NCBI GenBank assembly: GCA_027924645.1
Contig: BSBN01000252.1
Location: 4,588,001 to 4,652,000 of the forward strand
DNA length: 64,000 nt
Direction of reading: 5' to 3'
Source of the DNA: Cunninghamia lanceolata
Lineage: Eukaryota; Streptophyta; Pinopsida; Cupressales; Cupressaceae
Part shown: in pieces, positions 22,669 to 33,741 of the stretch
How the letters are laid out: each line of letters opens with the position of its first letter
How positions within the stretch are numbered: position 1 is the first letter of the stretch
Made by a program: the position numbers and the translations under genes
Notes under the pieces: generated by a model
What the model saw: the letters and a program-made list of their open reading frames with translations, nothing else
Told to the model about the DNA's origin: nothing
Database searches by the model: none

Positions 22669-23251
22669 TGTTGGAAGTTATTAATCTTCTGTCAGACCAA
22701 TTAATGCCACTTGCCCCCGTGTCAGACTTGGGGATTTCCAAAATTTGCCCCCAACATCCGTTGCTCTTGCCAACATTCATTGTGGTAGGTAAATTTGAAT
22801 TTTGAATGGTTGAGTGACAGTTTTTTGGAAAGGAAATAGATGAGACAAAAAGGAAGGAGTTGATCGTATGAATTTTAGTGAGAGCCTGCAGTAGCAGAAG
22901 GAATGTGAAGGAGGATAATAATAGAGAACAACAGAGAGAAGATAATAGAAGGGAATGTTGCATAAGCAACAATGATCTACAGGTAACTACATAGTTTCTG
23001 GAATAGCAACTCTAGACTTGAATTAGTTTGTAGCCCCAGAGATCAGGGCATCTTAGGAAAACAAAGCAACAACTCTGAATTAAGTTTGTACGAAGCTTTG
23101 AATGTAATTTTGTGAAAGTAAATATATAATATAATTTGTTGTTTTTGTGCATTCCATCTCTCTCTCTCTCTCTATGTTTGTGTTTTTGCTGTCCATACAT
23201 TGTTGTAGCAATTTTTCTAGATAGCCATTAAACCTCCCCTTCCTTCCAACA
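22669..23251 (+). repeat. 5' LTR of the 5.9-kb Copia
   Basis: Starts TGTTGGAAGTTATTAATC and ends TTCCAACA. It contains a (CT)n tract at about 23155-23173 in its 3' third. It matches 28007-28591 throughout. Confidence 0.9.
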
Positions 23252-23253
23252 AG

Positions 23254-23265
23254 TGGTATCAGAGC
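23254..23265 (+). promoter_or_regulatory. Primer-binding site, tRNA-Met type
   Basis: TGGTATCAGAGC, an exact match to the standard initiator-tRNA-Met primer-binding site of plant Copia elements, 2 nt after the LTR end. Confidence 0.92.
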
Positions 23266-23359
23266 CCTATTTTTCTGGGCAGCTAGAAACGTTTTTGTGG
23301 GTGTTTCATATAAGCCCTAGTTTGTCTAGGCATTTTCAGCCTTCTCAGTTTTGAGAAGC

Positions 23360-26300
23360 ATGGCAGGTGGGGACAACAGAGGATGGTAGTAGCCACCTAC
23401 ATTTGATGGGAAGAACTATGACAAATGGGCTAAGAAAATGAAGACAATACTAGTTGCTAATGACCTATGGGAGTTGGGCATCAATGGGTTCACAGACACC
23501 ACAGACCCAACAACTTATGCAACCCTATCTAATGCTCAAAGAAACTAGTTAAAGGAAACAAGAATGAAAGATGCAAAAGCCCTTAGTCTAATTGAGGCAG
23601 CCTTGACATATGCTATTTTCCCCCGCATTGTAGCAGCAAACTACTCAAAATAGGCATGGGAAATATTGTAGAACATCTATAAGGGAACTGACAAGGTGAG
23701 ATTAGTGAAACTCTAGCTGTTTAGGAGAAATTTTGAGACCCTACAGATGAAGAAGAGTGAGTCTATTTCAGACTTTCACACTAGGGTTTCTACCATGATA
23801 AATTAGCTAAGGATAAATGGAGAAACCATAGATGACCAAAGGATTGTTGAGAAAATCCTAAGGAGCCTACCTTCTAGATTTGACCCTATTGTCATAACCA
23901 TTGAAGAGACTAAGGACTTGTCCAAGATGACAGTGGGTGAGTTGATGGGTTCACTACAAATCCATGAGCAGCGGTTGAATAGATCCACTCCTTCCCCTGA
24001 GCAAGCCTTCAAGGCTCAAACCAATGTAAGAGGTAGGGGAAGAGGAAGAAATAGCAGAGGTAGAGGAAGAAGCAACTCCGGAAGAGGAATTTCAAATAGC
24101 CAAGAAGAGGCAAGCAACTCATAACCAAATTATCAAGAAAAGAAGAAGAACAGTTCTAATCAGAGGTATGACAAAAGCAATGTTCAATGTTATTACTATC
24201 ATAAGTTTGGTCATTATGCTAGTGAGTGTAGAAAGAAACAACATGATCATGGAGGCCAAAAAGCTAATGTAGCAAATGAGATCAAGGATGAAAATAAAAA
24301 ATAGTCAAATGTATTTATTGTTTGCAACCTTGTTGAAAGGAGTAGTGATGAAGTATGGTATCTAGATAGTGGTCGTAGCAACCACATGAGTGGAAATAAA
24401 AACTTTTTTACCTCCATAGATAGCAGCATTAAAACTAAAATAAAAATGGGAAACAATGAGCAAGTTTCCGTCATGGAAAAAGGTACAGTCAACATTCAGT
24501 CCAAGAATGGTGAAAGCAGAGCGATCCAGGATGTTTATTATGCCCTTGGCATAAAACATAACCTATTGGGCATTGGACAGATGGTCCAAAATGGTTATAA
24601 AATCTTGATGGAAAATGGAGAGTGCACAATATTTGACAAAGGAGGCAGTAAGAAAGTGATTGCAGTAGTGTAGATGACAAGAAATAGAATGTTTCCTCTT
24701 AGGATACACATAGAGTCTTTGGTGCCATCTTCAGTGCTATCCCTGGCATAGTTTCTCGTACTATCTCCAGTGCTTATAGCAGTGGTACGGCAATCAGCCT
24801 TTAGGATAGTCATCAAAGACCCATCCAAATTGTGGCATTTGAGGTATGGGCACTTAAGTTTTTATAGTTTGAGTTTATTGTCTAAGAAAGTCATGGTTAG
24901 AGGGCTACCAAACATTGTAGAGCCTAATGGAAAACGTGAAGCATGTATTTTAGGAAAGCAGCATAGGTGACCCTTTCAATTAGGGTATTCTAGGAGAGCA
25001 AAAGTACCATTGGAGTTGGTGCACTCAGATTTGTGTGGTCCCATGAAAACCCACACCTTGGCTGGAAATACTTATTTTATGACATTCATAGATGATTATA
25101 GCAGAAAAATCTAGGTTTATTTTTTGAAGAACAAATCAGAAGTCTTCAAGAAATTCAAGTGGTTTAAGGCATAAGCTGAAAAACAAATCAGCCACTATAT
25201 CAAAGCCCTAAGAATGGATAGAGGGGGAGAGTATATCTCTAAAGAATTTCTGAATTTCTATAGGAATGAAGGCATAGAAAAGCAAATTACAACTAGGTAT
25301 ACTCCACAGCAAAATGGAGTGGCTGAAAGGAAAAATAGAACCATTCAAGAGATGGTAGCAAGCATGCTGAAAGTAAAAGGACTATCACATGGTTTTTGGG
25401 GTGAAGCTATAGAAACAATGATTTACCTATTGAATAGGTGTCCTACAAAGGCTATTCATGATAGGATTCCACAAGAAGCATGGACAAATAGAAAATGGAG
25501 TGTTGAATACCTAAGAATCTTCGAGTGTGTGGCATATGCATTTGTGCCTCAAGAGAAGAGGCAAAAATTTGATGATAGAGGTGAAAATGTATTTTCATAG
25601 GCTATAGTAAAGAGTCAAAAGCCTACAAACTGTATAATCCCATCACCAAAAAGGTTGTGATCAGTAGGGATGTTGATTTCATTGAGAATGAAGCATAGGA
25701 TGGAAAGGTGGACAACACCATAGGTATTTCAGTTACAATACCCCTTGAAGATGAAGAAGCTCCAAAGGATAGCAAGTCTGGAGGAACTACGGAGAGTAGC
25801 AGCTCGAGGAGAAACTACTGTAGAGCATTGGAAAATAGTAGTTCCAGAGGTGTTCAACAGAGCAGCTCCAGAGGTGGACTGCAGCACAGTAGCTCTAGAG
25901 ATCAACAACTCTGGAGGTCTGCAACTCAGGAGATCTATAGCTCCAGAGTTCAACAGAGAAGCAACTCTGGAGGTCAGCAGTATAGTAGCTCCGGAGATCA
26001 GAACAATAGCAGCTTTAGAGGTAATTCAGACCTACACTCATATCATTGATGCCTCGTAGGACAAGGAGTGTGAATGAGATTTATGATAGCACAAGGTATG
26101 CTGATATGGATGAGATTTTGGATTTTGCATTATTTTCTTGTAGTGATCCAATGCACTTTCAAGAAGCTATGAAAGAAGAGAAATGGTGTAAGTCCATGGA
26201 TGAAGAGTTGGATGCCATAGAGAGGAATGACACATGGTAGCTAACCTATTTACCCAAGGGTAAACAAGTGATTGGAGTTAAGTGGGTCTATAAGACCAAG

Positions 26301-27690
26301 TCTACTGCTGAAGAAAAGATTGAAAGACATAAGGCAAGGCTAGTTGTCAAAGGGTACAAACAACAGCCTGGAAGAGATTATGATGAGACATATGCACCAG
26401 TTGCAAGGCTAGAAATAGTTTGGGTAGTCATAGCAATAGAAGCCCAACACAAGTTGAAGGTGTTTCAAATGGATGTAAAGTCAGCCTTCTTGAATGGAGT
26501 GCTGAAACAGGAAGTGTATGTGGAGTAGCCACCTGGCTATGAAGTCCCAGGGCAAGAAGACAAAGTTTATAGGCTCTAGAAAGCCCTCTATGGGCTAAAA
26601 CAAGCACCTAGTGCATGGTACAGTGGAATATACTCATATTTAGTGAGTAATGGTTTTAGCAAAAGCAGCAATGATCCCACTCTTTACATCAAAGCAGCTG
26701 AAGGTAAAATTTTGATTGTTGTTTTGTATGTAGATGATCTAATTTTTACTAGCAATAGTGATCTCTTCATTGTTGATTTCAAAGAGGCAATGAAGAATGA
26801 CTTTGAGATGACAGACTTAGGTCTACTAAAGTATTTTCTTTGCATTGAGGTCAAACAAACAGAGCACGACATATTTATTTCGCAAACTAACTATGCCAAA
26901 TAGATTGTGAAGAGATTTAAAATGGAGAATAGTAAACTTGCACCTACACCAATAGCTACAGGTCTAAAATTGAGTAAAGAGGATAGCAGCAAGGAAGTAA
27001 ACCCAACCCTCTACAAGAGTATGGTTGGAAGCCTTGTGTACTTGACAACCACTAGGCCTGATTTGATGTATGTTGTAAGCCTAATTTCTAGGTTCATGGA
27101 GAAGCCTAAGGACACACATTGGCAAGCAGGAAAGAGGATTCTGAGATATGTGAATGGCACAATAGGTTATGGTATTTTGTATAGTGTTTCTAATGAGTTT
27201 AAGTTGGATGGTTTCATGAATAGTGATTGGGCAGGTAATGTAGATGACCGAAAGAGCACATCCAACTATGTATTTCACATGGGTTCAGGCATGATATCAT
27301 GGGCGTCCAAGAAATAGCCCATTGTATCTCTCTCTCTCTAAAGTAAAAGATGAGTATATTGCAGCAAATGCAGTAGCTTGTCAGGCTATTTGGTTGAGAA
27401 GGATCCTTGTAGACTTGAATGAGCAGCAAGAAGATGGTACAACCATTCATTGTGACAATGTTTCATCAATAGCCTTAACAAGGAATCCAGTCTTCCATGG
27501 ACGAAGCAAACACATTGAGATCCATTAGAATTATATAAGGGAGTTGGTAGAACGAGGAGATATTGAGTTACAATATTGTAGATCTGAGCAGAAGCTCGCT
27601 GACATTTTTACAAAGGCATTGCCAAAAGATTCTTTTGAATGCCTAAGAGATAGGCTTGGCATTATTGACAGCTCTAGAGGTATGTAGCCC
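23360..27690 (+). pseudogene. Copia gag-pol with many TAG stops
   Basis: The frame starts at the ATG at 23360 (MAGGDNRGW). Gag has PPTFDGKNYDKWAKKM, a Gly/Arg/Ser-rich linker (about 24030-24115) and zinc knuckle CYYYHKFGHYASEC (about 24190; second Cys lost). Protease is WYLDSGRSNHMSG (about 24357). Integrase has LWHLRYGHLS (24827), FIDDYSRKI (25086), DRGGEYISKEF (25217) and YTPQQNGVAERKN (25300). A Ser/Gln/Gly-rich linker follows, then RT with GVKWVYKTKSTAEEKIERHK, FQMDVKSAFLNG and LYVDDLIF (26728). RNase H ends with HCDNVSSIALTRNPVFHGRS (27450) and ADIFTKALPKDSFECLRDRL. Most internal stops are TAG at places where Gln (CAG) is expected; one is TAG for Trp in CTGG context (about 25111). Confidence 0.9.
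25780..26020 (+). repeat. CTCCGGAG-type minisatellite in the IN-RT linker
   Basis: About ten imperfect units of roughly 18-27 bp, each with an 8-bp palindrome of the form CTCCGGAG, CTCCAGAG or CTCTAGAG. They encode a Ser-Ser-Arg-Gly/Gln-rich linker (for example SSSRGVQQSSSRGGLQ). The same unit reappears outside the frame at 27680-27960. Confidence 0.7.
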
Positions 27691-27965
27691 CAGGAAGAAG
27701 ATAGTTCTAGAGGTTTAGCTCTAGAAAGAAAATAGTAGAGCTCCCGAAGTTTAGCCCTAGAAAGTCTATACAGCTTCGGAGATGCTCCAGAGATGCAAAA
27801 ATAGAGCTCTAGAGATGCAGGGTGTCAGCTCAGGAGATGCAAACAAAGTTCTCCAGAGATGCAAAAAAGAGCTCCGGAGGTAATCTAGAATGGCAGAAAT
27901 AGCTCTGGAGATCTACTCCAGAAAGGCAAATGCAAAGGTATAACTCCGGAGATCAGTCCCAAAAA
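27680..27965 (+). repeat. CTCCGGAG-type minisatellite in the 3' untranslated region
   Basis: About twelve imperfect units such as 'agctctagagatgcaaaaat' and 'agctccggaggt', carrying the same 8-bp palindrome as 25780-26020. It lies between the end of pol and the polypurine tract. Confidence 0.7.
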
Positions 27966-27994
27966 GAAAATTGTTGAATGACATCTGACTTCAT

Positions 27995-28006
27995 ATTAAG
28001 GGGGAG
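27995..28006 (+). promoter_or_regulatory. Polypurine tract of the 5.9-kb Copia
   Basis: ATTAAGGGGGAG directly precedes the 3' LTR at 28007, the usual plus-strand priming site. Confidence 0.85.
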
Positions 28007-28591
28007 TGTTGGAAGTTATTAATCTTCCATCAGACCAATTAATGCCGCTTGCCCCCATGTCAGACTTGGGGATTTCCAAAATCTACCCCCAGCATCTGTT
28101 TCTCCTGCTAGCATTCATTGTGGTAGGTAAATTTAAATTTTGAATGGTTGAGCACCAGTTTTCTGGCAAGGAAATAGATGAGACAAAGAGGAAGGAGTTG
28201 ACCATATGAATGTTAGTGAGAGCCTACAGTAGCAGAAGGAATGTGAAGGAGGATAATAATAGAGAACAGTAGACAGAAGATAACATAAGGGAATGTTGCA
28301 ACAGAAATAGTGATCTATAGGCAGCTACGGAGTTTCTGGAACAACAGCTCTAGACTTGAATTAGTTTGCAGCTCCAGAGATTGGGGCATCTCAGAAAAAT
28401 AGAGTAACAACTCTGAATTAAGTTTGTAAGAAGCTTTGAATGTAATTTTGTGAAAGTAAATATATAATATAATTTGTTGTTTTTGTGCATTCCATCTCTC
28501 TCTCTCTCTCTCTGTGTTTGTGTTTTTTCCATCCATATATTGTTGTAGCAATTTTTCTGGACAGCCATTAAACCTCCCCTGCCTACCAATA
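28007..28591 (+). repeat. 3' LTR of the 5.9-kb Copia
   Basis: Starts TGTTGGAAGTTATTAATC and ends TACCAATA (terminal CA decayed to TA). The (CT)n tract at about 28493-28513 is slightly longer than in the 5' LTR. The 5-bp target duplication GTTTT follows immediately. Confidence 0.9.
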
Positions 28592-28957
28592 GTTTTAACT
28601 TGGTTGACCCTTTGAGTTTGAAGTCTCTAAGAAATGACGAATCCTCAACACTGTGAGTGAACATTTGCATGCTCCTCAGCTTCATCTCTACCATGCTTTG
28701 ATGGAAATAGATCTTACAGGGATGTTGTAACATTAAGAAAAAGGTAGGAAGTTCTAGGTCATGTAAGAGCTTCTTGGCTCAAGCTTTCTCACTCATACAA
28801 GGTTCAAGAAAATCGGATCAAATTTCTGGATGATATTCAAAGCTATTCTCTTTACGTGAGTCAGAGAGCTGAAAAATCAACTTCAGAAGCTCAAGGTAGC
28901 ATAGGAACAATTCTCACTCTCTTCAAGAGCCTTTGAAATCTCAACGAAAGGCTTTTC

Positions 28958-30140
28958 ATGACTTTTAGAGAAACTATAGATTTACCTCTCACCAACAGAA
29001 GCCCCAAACCTAGAAATGGAGATCTTTTTTTAGTAGGAGAAATTAGAAAGGCTCTTTTAGAAGTAGTAAACAATATAAGTTTTAAGCCTATCTCAAATGG
29101 ATCTTCCTTGAGGAATTCCCACCTGGATCAGAGAAGAACTAGTGGCCCTGAAACCTTTTTAAAAAGGTGATAAGAAAGGAGGATAGTCAGGAGATTTGCA
29201 TTCCCCTCAACAATGATGGTTTAAAGGCTAGAGTCTCCCTCCTCCAAGAGGCTTCATTAATCTGTAAGGTACTTTCTCCTCATTTCTCTTGCATGATTTT
29301 GAGGAGTGGTATAAACTGAATTGGCCTCAAGTCAATGAGTTTGCAGTCTCTAGAAAAGGTTTTTTCTCCTTTATCTTTTCTGACAAGAAGGAAAGAGACA
29401 ATGTTCTTTCCAAGAAGTTATGGAAGTTTGACAAAATGGCTATTTTTTGCATAACCTAGAAAGAAAATTTTGATATTAATAAAGAACAGATCTCGATTAT
29501 GCCTTTCTGGATACAAGTTCTCAATCTACTGATGGAATATAGAGATCCAGATATTCTAAGGACTATAGGGAACTCATTGGCCATCCGACAAGAGGTCGTG
29601 ACTCGCTCTAACATCCTCTAGTATTCCACCATTAGGATGTGCATAGTCAGGGAAATAAAAGACCTCCTACCAAAGCACATCAAGTTATAGACTGAAGAGG
29701 GTATCTTGCTCCAAGCCTTAATTTTTTAAGAAGGTTCATACTCTATGGACAACCTCCAGGTGGATGCTTCTATGGAGGAGCAAAGGGTAGAGAATAACAT
29801 TAATCCCCTTTGCCAAGGAGGTGCCCAAGTTTCTGCTACCATTGGTTTGGATTCAGCCATTCAAGGCGAGAAGGGGTTTTCCCACCAAGTGGAAGGAGAC
29901 CTAGCCTAGAACAAAGAGGCCTCCTCAGAAGTTGCTTCACTTTTGGTAGAGGAAAATGTGAATATTCAGGTGGTTTTCCCGACTCTAAATGGAGTCTGTA
30001 TGGGGGAAGAGCCCTCTCCTAGGCTCCTTCAAGATAATGTTTCAGAGGATTTGAGGTGCTATACAGGGGAAGAGCAATTTAGCCCCTCACAATTATACAT
30101 CAGAAGCTTCCATGCTTGTGATTCTATAGATCATGGCTGA
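28958..30140 (+). pseudogene. LINE ORF1 (DUF4283-type), broken
   Basis: The frame from 28958 gives MTFRETIDLPLTNRSPKPRN and after frameshifts reaches a DUF4283-like core at about 29290-29660: FEEWYKLNWPQVNEFAVSRK, then KKERDNVLSKKLWKFDKMAI, ISIMPFWIQVLNLLMEYRD and ILRTIGNSLAIRQEV. This is the usual W-x-L-W-P / G-F-F-x-F / W-x-F-D / P-V-W-I-Q-V / L-x-x-I-G layout of plant LINE ORF1. Downstream to 30140 the sequence is acidic and unrecognised. TAG stops and at least two frameshifts are present. Its role in a live element is to bind LINE RNA. Confidence 0.75.
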
Positions 30141-30445
30141 CCATGGAAATGAGATGACTCAAGACTCATGGAGGATGAGAAACTACAATCTCTATTGCAG
30201 AAAGCTTTGAACAAGGTGGCAAGCGATATTTATGAGGAGCTTGCAGATGAAGTTCTCTCTGAAAATGGTCTAGTTTAGGATATGGATAAATTAGGCATTT
30301 CACAGATAGATTTTGAGATAAAGGATACATTGCTTACACTGGTGACTACCAAAAAGAGGTCCAGGCATAAGAAAAACAAGATGCACGATTCGATTGCATC
30401 AAGAAAATAGTCCACAATTGATAAAGTTTTGAGGAGGGGAGTGGA

Positions 30446-31752
30446 ATGCTCCCCTCGGGTGCCATGAGGGTCCTCACATGGAATGTTAGGGGCCTCAACA
30501 CCCCTAACAAAGATGGCTCATCAAACTTTAGATTGATGAGGCCAAAGCATACATTATCCTTCTTTAGGAAACCAAACTCTCCCAGAAGCAGAGTCTCTAG
30601 ATTTTTAGTAAGTGGAAGGGTTGGTGTTTTGTTGTTTCCTTGGTGGAGGGTACTTCAAGAGGTCTGGCAGTCTTATGGAGGAACATTATTCTAGGCATGG
30701 AAGTGGTGGGCATCAGGAAGAATTGGATTCTTGGCAAGTTCCCTAATCTCCTGGAAGGGAAATATCTCTAGATGTTTTATATTTATGGCCTGATGGGAAC
30801 AGTCCAAAAAGAAAATCTCTAGTATCACATTAGTAATCTCTTATGCATTATAAGAAAGGAGTGATTTATCCTTGATGGAGATTTCCATGTTGTACTAGAA
30901 GGGGATGAGAAACTAGATTGCATCCTCCATCCATCTAGATCAAATGAGGATTTTAAGAACTTCATTCAGAATAATAATATAATTGATTTGAAACCAAGGA
31001 ATGGCAAGTACACTTCGACTAATAGGAGGAAAGATTTTTTGAGAATAGTTGAATGCCTAGATAGATTTTTTATTTCAGGTTTGTTTTTACAAAATAATTT
31101 GGTTTGCCAAGTAGATATTCTGCCCTAGTGGGATCCAATCACTTTCTAGTCAAGTTGATAATTGGGAAAGAGATAAGATTAGGCAAAAGTCCTTTTAGAT
31201 TTCAAGATATGTGGCTAAAGGATTCTAATTTTCTTTCTTTAGTTAAAAAATCATGGTTTGAGTCACCTCTTATCAAAGGATCCAGAATGTTCCAATTGGA
31301 AAATAAGTTGAATTTTATCAAAAAGAAGATCACTAAGTGGAATCATTTGCATTTTAAAAATATTTTCAAACAAAAACATAGGCTACTCAAGGAAATCAAA
31401 ACAATACTGATTTGATTATAGATTTGGGTATGAATGTGGATAGGTTTGAGAAAGAAAAAGATTTGAGATCTAAACTGGAAGAAATTCTTTCAAGAGAAGA
31501 GATCTATTGACGCCAGAAGTCTAGAGAGTCTGGTTGAAGGAAGGGGACAAAAACACAACCTTATTTCACCAATCTTCAAAGTTAAGACATAAGGAAAATT
31601 ACATTCATTCTATCAAAATGGTGGGTGACATCTCTTTAAGCGACCCTTCAGATCTCAAGGCTTACGCTAAGGATTTGTTTGGGAATCTGCTTATGTGACA
31701 GTCACCTTGCCATCGAATTGTCAACAATGACATTTTTAACATTCTTAAGCTT
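30446..31752 (+). pseudogene. LINE ORF2, 5' part: endonuclease and start of RT region
   Basis: The start region reads MRVLTWNVRGLNTPNK, the hallmark N-terminus of plant LINE endonucleases (W-N-x-R-G). Then LLQETKLSQK, FILDGDFHVVLEGDE (active-site G-D-F-N here GDFH), LDRFFISG, and GSNHFLVKL (S-D-H now SNH). Linker sequence continues (FRFQDMWLKDSNFLSLVK) to NNDIFNILKL at the PLE insertion point. Key catalytic residues are altered and frames shift, so it is inactive. The frame continues at 36233. Confidence 0.82.
31741..31752 (+). repeat. Left copy of the PLE target-site duplication
   Basis: ATTCTTAAGCTT, matching ATTCTCAAGCTT at 36233-36244 in 11 of 12 positions. Both encode I-L-K-L in the same LINE frame, so removing the PLE pair plus one copy restores continuity. 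Confidence 0.85.
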
Positions 31753-31834
31753 AAAGACATGATGTTTCCCCAGTCCATGATATTTTATTCTATGAGCTTC
31801 TAGCTTGACTGTGTGTTGCTTTTTTGACTTGACA

Positions 31835-31865
31835 TTTCGGATCACACTCCTTGATCCATCATCAG
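31835..31865 (-). ncRNA. Hammerhead-ribozyme-like core, left arm
   Basis: Minus strand: CTGATGA, one extra T, GGATCA, a 7-nt loop, TGATCC, then GAAA. CTGATGA/GAAA separated by a perfect stem is the hammerhead core with stem II, and hammerheads are known in PLE terminal repeats. The extra T after CTGATGA is non-canonical, and I could not find convincing stems I and III or a cleavage triplet in place, so activity is unproven. Confidence 0.4.
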
Positions 31866-32801
31866 GATGAAAAGAGAGCATTGTGAGAAGTGTTTGCAGA
31901 AATGGCTTCTTAAAAAGAAAAAGAGAGGACTGTGGGCATGGTAATCATCAAGAAAGAGACAATTTTAATAAAAATAATGAAAACCATAGAAGAAGATAAA
32001 AAAGGAAGACACAAACCTATAAACTACAAAGAAAAAAAGATGAAAGAAAAAAGGAGAAAAAGTAAAATTAAACTCTCAAAGATCAAAGAATGGATAAAGA
32101 ATGGACAAGGTTAGAAATTGAAAAAAATATAAAGAAGATAAAAGGAGAGGATATAGATAAATGAAGAGGATGGAAAAAATAGGAAGATATAAATAAATTA
32201 ATAATAAAGGGGGCAAATAGTAAGAATATATAAATATATAAAGGATAAGGAAAAGAGACAAAGGCTAAAAGATTAATAAACACAAACTCACAAGTAACTC
32301 AAAGAACAAAGAAAGAAGGAAAGAAAGAAAAAACCTAAAATAAAGATTAGTATTTCAAAATTAAACAAAGAGGGGAGCATTTAAAAATTAAGACTAAGGG
32401 AAGAAAAAACAAAAGCAAAAAAATAAAATATAACCGAGAGGAAAACAAGGTAAAGAGATAAAAGAAACAGGGGAAATAGTTCAAAGGTTAAAGAGAGGAG
32501 GAGCGCGACAAGGAAGAGACAAGTTGAGAAGAGGAAAGAAAAGGCAAGGATAGGACGAGGGGTAAGGAGGACAGACATGGTATGGGAAAAGAGGGTGGAG
32601 GGTTAGGAGGGAGGGGGAGGGGACAAGACCAAGAGACAAAGGCATGGTTTGAGGGAAAATGAGGGGATGTGTAGGGTAGTATAAAAGGAGAAAGGAAGGG
32701 GCAATATTGTAACAAGGATAGGGAAAGAGGAGAAGAGGGGATAAGGTGATCGGAAGAGATCAAACCAAGGAGGTCAGAAGAGGAAGAAGAAAAAAGGGGG
32801 A

Positions 32802-33707
32802 TTAATTTTTAAGGGAATTTAGAAGGGGGTTCCAAGTAGGGTTCACGTTCCAGCCATCATCTCTATTTAAGTTGATAGGGTTATTTTTGATGAAGATAGC
32901 TTCTTTAAGTTTCCTTTTGAAGAAGTTATCTTCCTTGGTAAAGACTTGGGTATCCTCAAGGCGGATGTGGTGCTTGGTGTGGGAGCAATGATCTGCAAGG
33001 GTGGACTTAGTGACCCTTTCATGTCTGATATCTGTGTTATGCTCTTTAATTCTCATGCAAATCGATCTGCTTGTCTCCCCGATGTAAGGGGTACCACAAG
33101 AAAAATCTATTTTATAGATGCCTGAGTTTAAAAGGATGTTGTTAGAGTCAATAGTGGAGGGGATGAGGTTTCTAATGGTGGAGACTAGTTTGAAAGCACA
33201 GGAGAGTCCTTTCTTATGAAGGATTTTGGCAATTTTGTTGGAGATCCCTTTGATGAAAGGTAGGGTGGTGATATAGGTCGTCTCAGTGTCTTTAATATCA
33301 GGTTTGGAGTTTAGGCAGGCTTGGGTTAGCTTAAAAGTTCTCTTGATGTGCTTGGTGCGGTATCCATTAAGTTTGAAAACTTTGGTGAGGTGTGACAACT
33401 CTTGATTTAGGAGTTTCTCATCACATACTCGAAAGGCTCACGTAGCTAGAGTTTTGAGCACACTAACCTTGTGGGCAGGGTGGTGGTGAGAGGAAGTGAG
33501 AAGGTATAGGTCAGTGTGTGTGGACTTCCTGACCGTACGACCAATAGTACCATCATCATTTTTGATGAGAAGTATGTCCAAGAAAGGGAGTTGATTATTG
33601 GTTTCCAGTTCTTTGGTGAACTTGATGCAGGGGGCAATGTTGTTGAGGTGGTTGTGGAAGATTTCTAGTTGTTCTTGGCCATGTGGCCAACAGATGTTGG
33701 TGTCATC
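32802..33707 (-). pseudogene. PLE ORF fragment: RT tail and GIY-YIG endonuclease (left arm)
   Basis: Minus strand from 33707: DDTNICWPHGQ (just after the Y-V-D-D of RT), ELETNNQLPFLDILL, then after a frameshift LYLLTSSHHHPAHKVSVLKT, a TGA at about 33440 where the right arm has CGA (Arg), and an open stretch from 33398 to 32802. In that stretch GIY (residues 93-95) and YIG (105-107) are followed by the R-x-x-x-E-H segment MRIKEHN and by CSHTKHH. This is the EN+ Penelope architecture. The GIY-YIG motif is intact here, unlike the right arm. It lacks the RT palm and so cannot mobilise itself. Confidence 0.85.
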
Positions 33708-33741
33708 CTTGGTGGAAGCGTTATGTGGATGACACCAACAT

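Larger units (their letters stand above)
22669..28591 (+). mobile_element. Full-length decayed Copia retrotransposon (5.9 kb)
   Basis: Two LTRs of 583 and 585 bp enclose a complete gag-pol. A perfect 5-bp target duplication GTTTT lies at 22664-22668 and 28592-28596. A primer-binding site and polypurine tract are at their expected places. By eye the first ~330 bp of the LTRs differ at roughly 28-30 sites, mostly transitions, so the insertion is old. Confidence 0.92.
31753..33707 (-). mobile_element. Penelope-like element, left arm of the inverted pair
   Basis: A 5'-truncated PLE copy read on the minus strand: it starts within the RT Y-V-D-D motif region at 33707, runs through the GIY-YIG endonuclease, and ends with a purine-rich (minus: pyrimidine-rich) 3' region and a terminal segment at 31753-31870. 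It is closely similar, inverted, to 33789-36232. About 28 nt at its outer end (31753-31780) have no counterpart in the right arm. Confidence 0.85.

Noticed and set aside
23150..23175. (CT)n microsatellite as an independent locus
   Set aside because: It is part of the Copia LTR and occurs at the same position in both LTRs.
32076..32763. Several open frames rich in Leu/Ser/Phe on the minus strand (and their mirror at 35250-35938)
   Set aside because: They are translations of the pyrimidine-rich 3' region of the PLE and appear in both arms; composition is driven by CT runs, not by protein selection.
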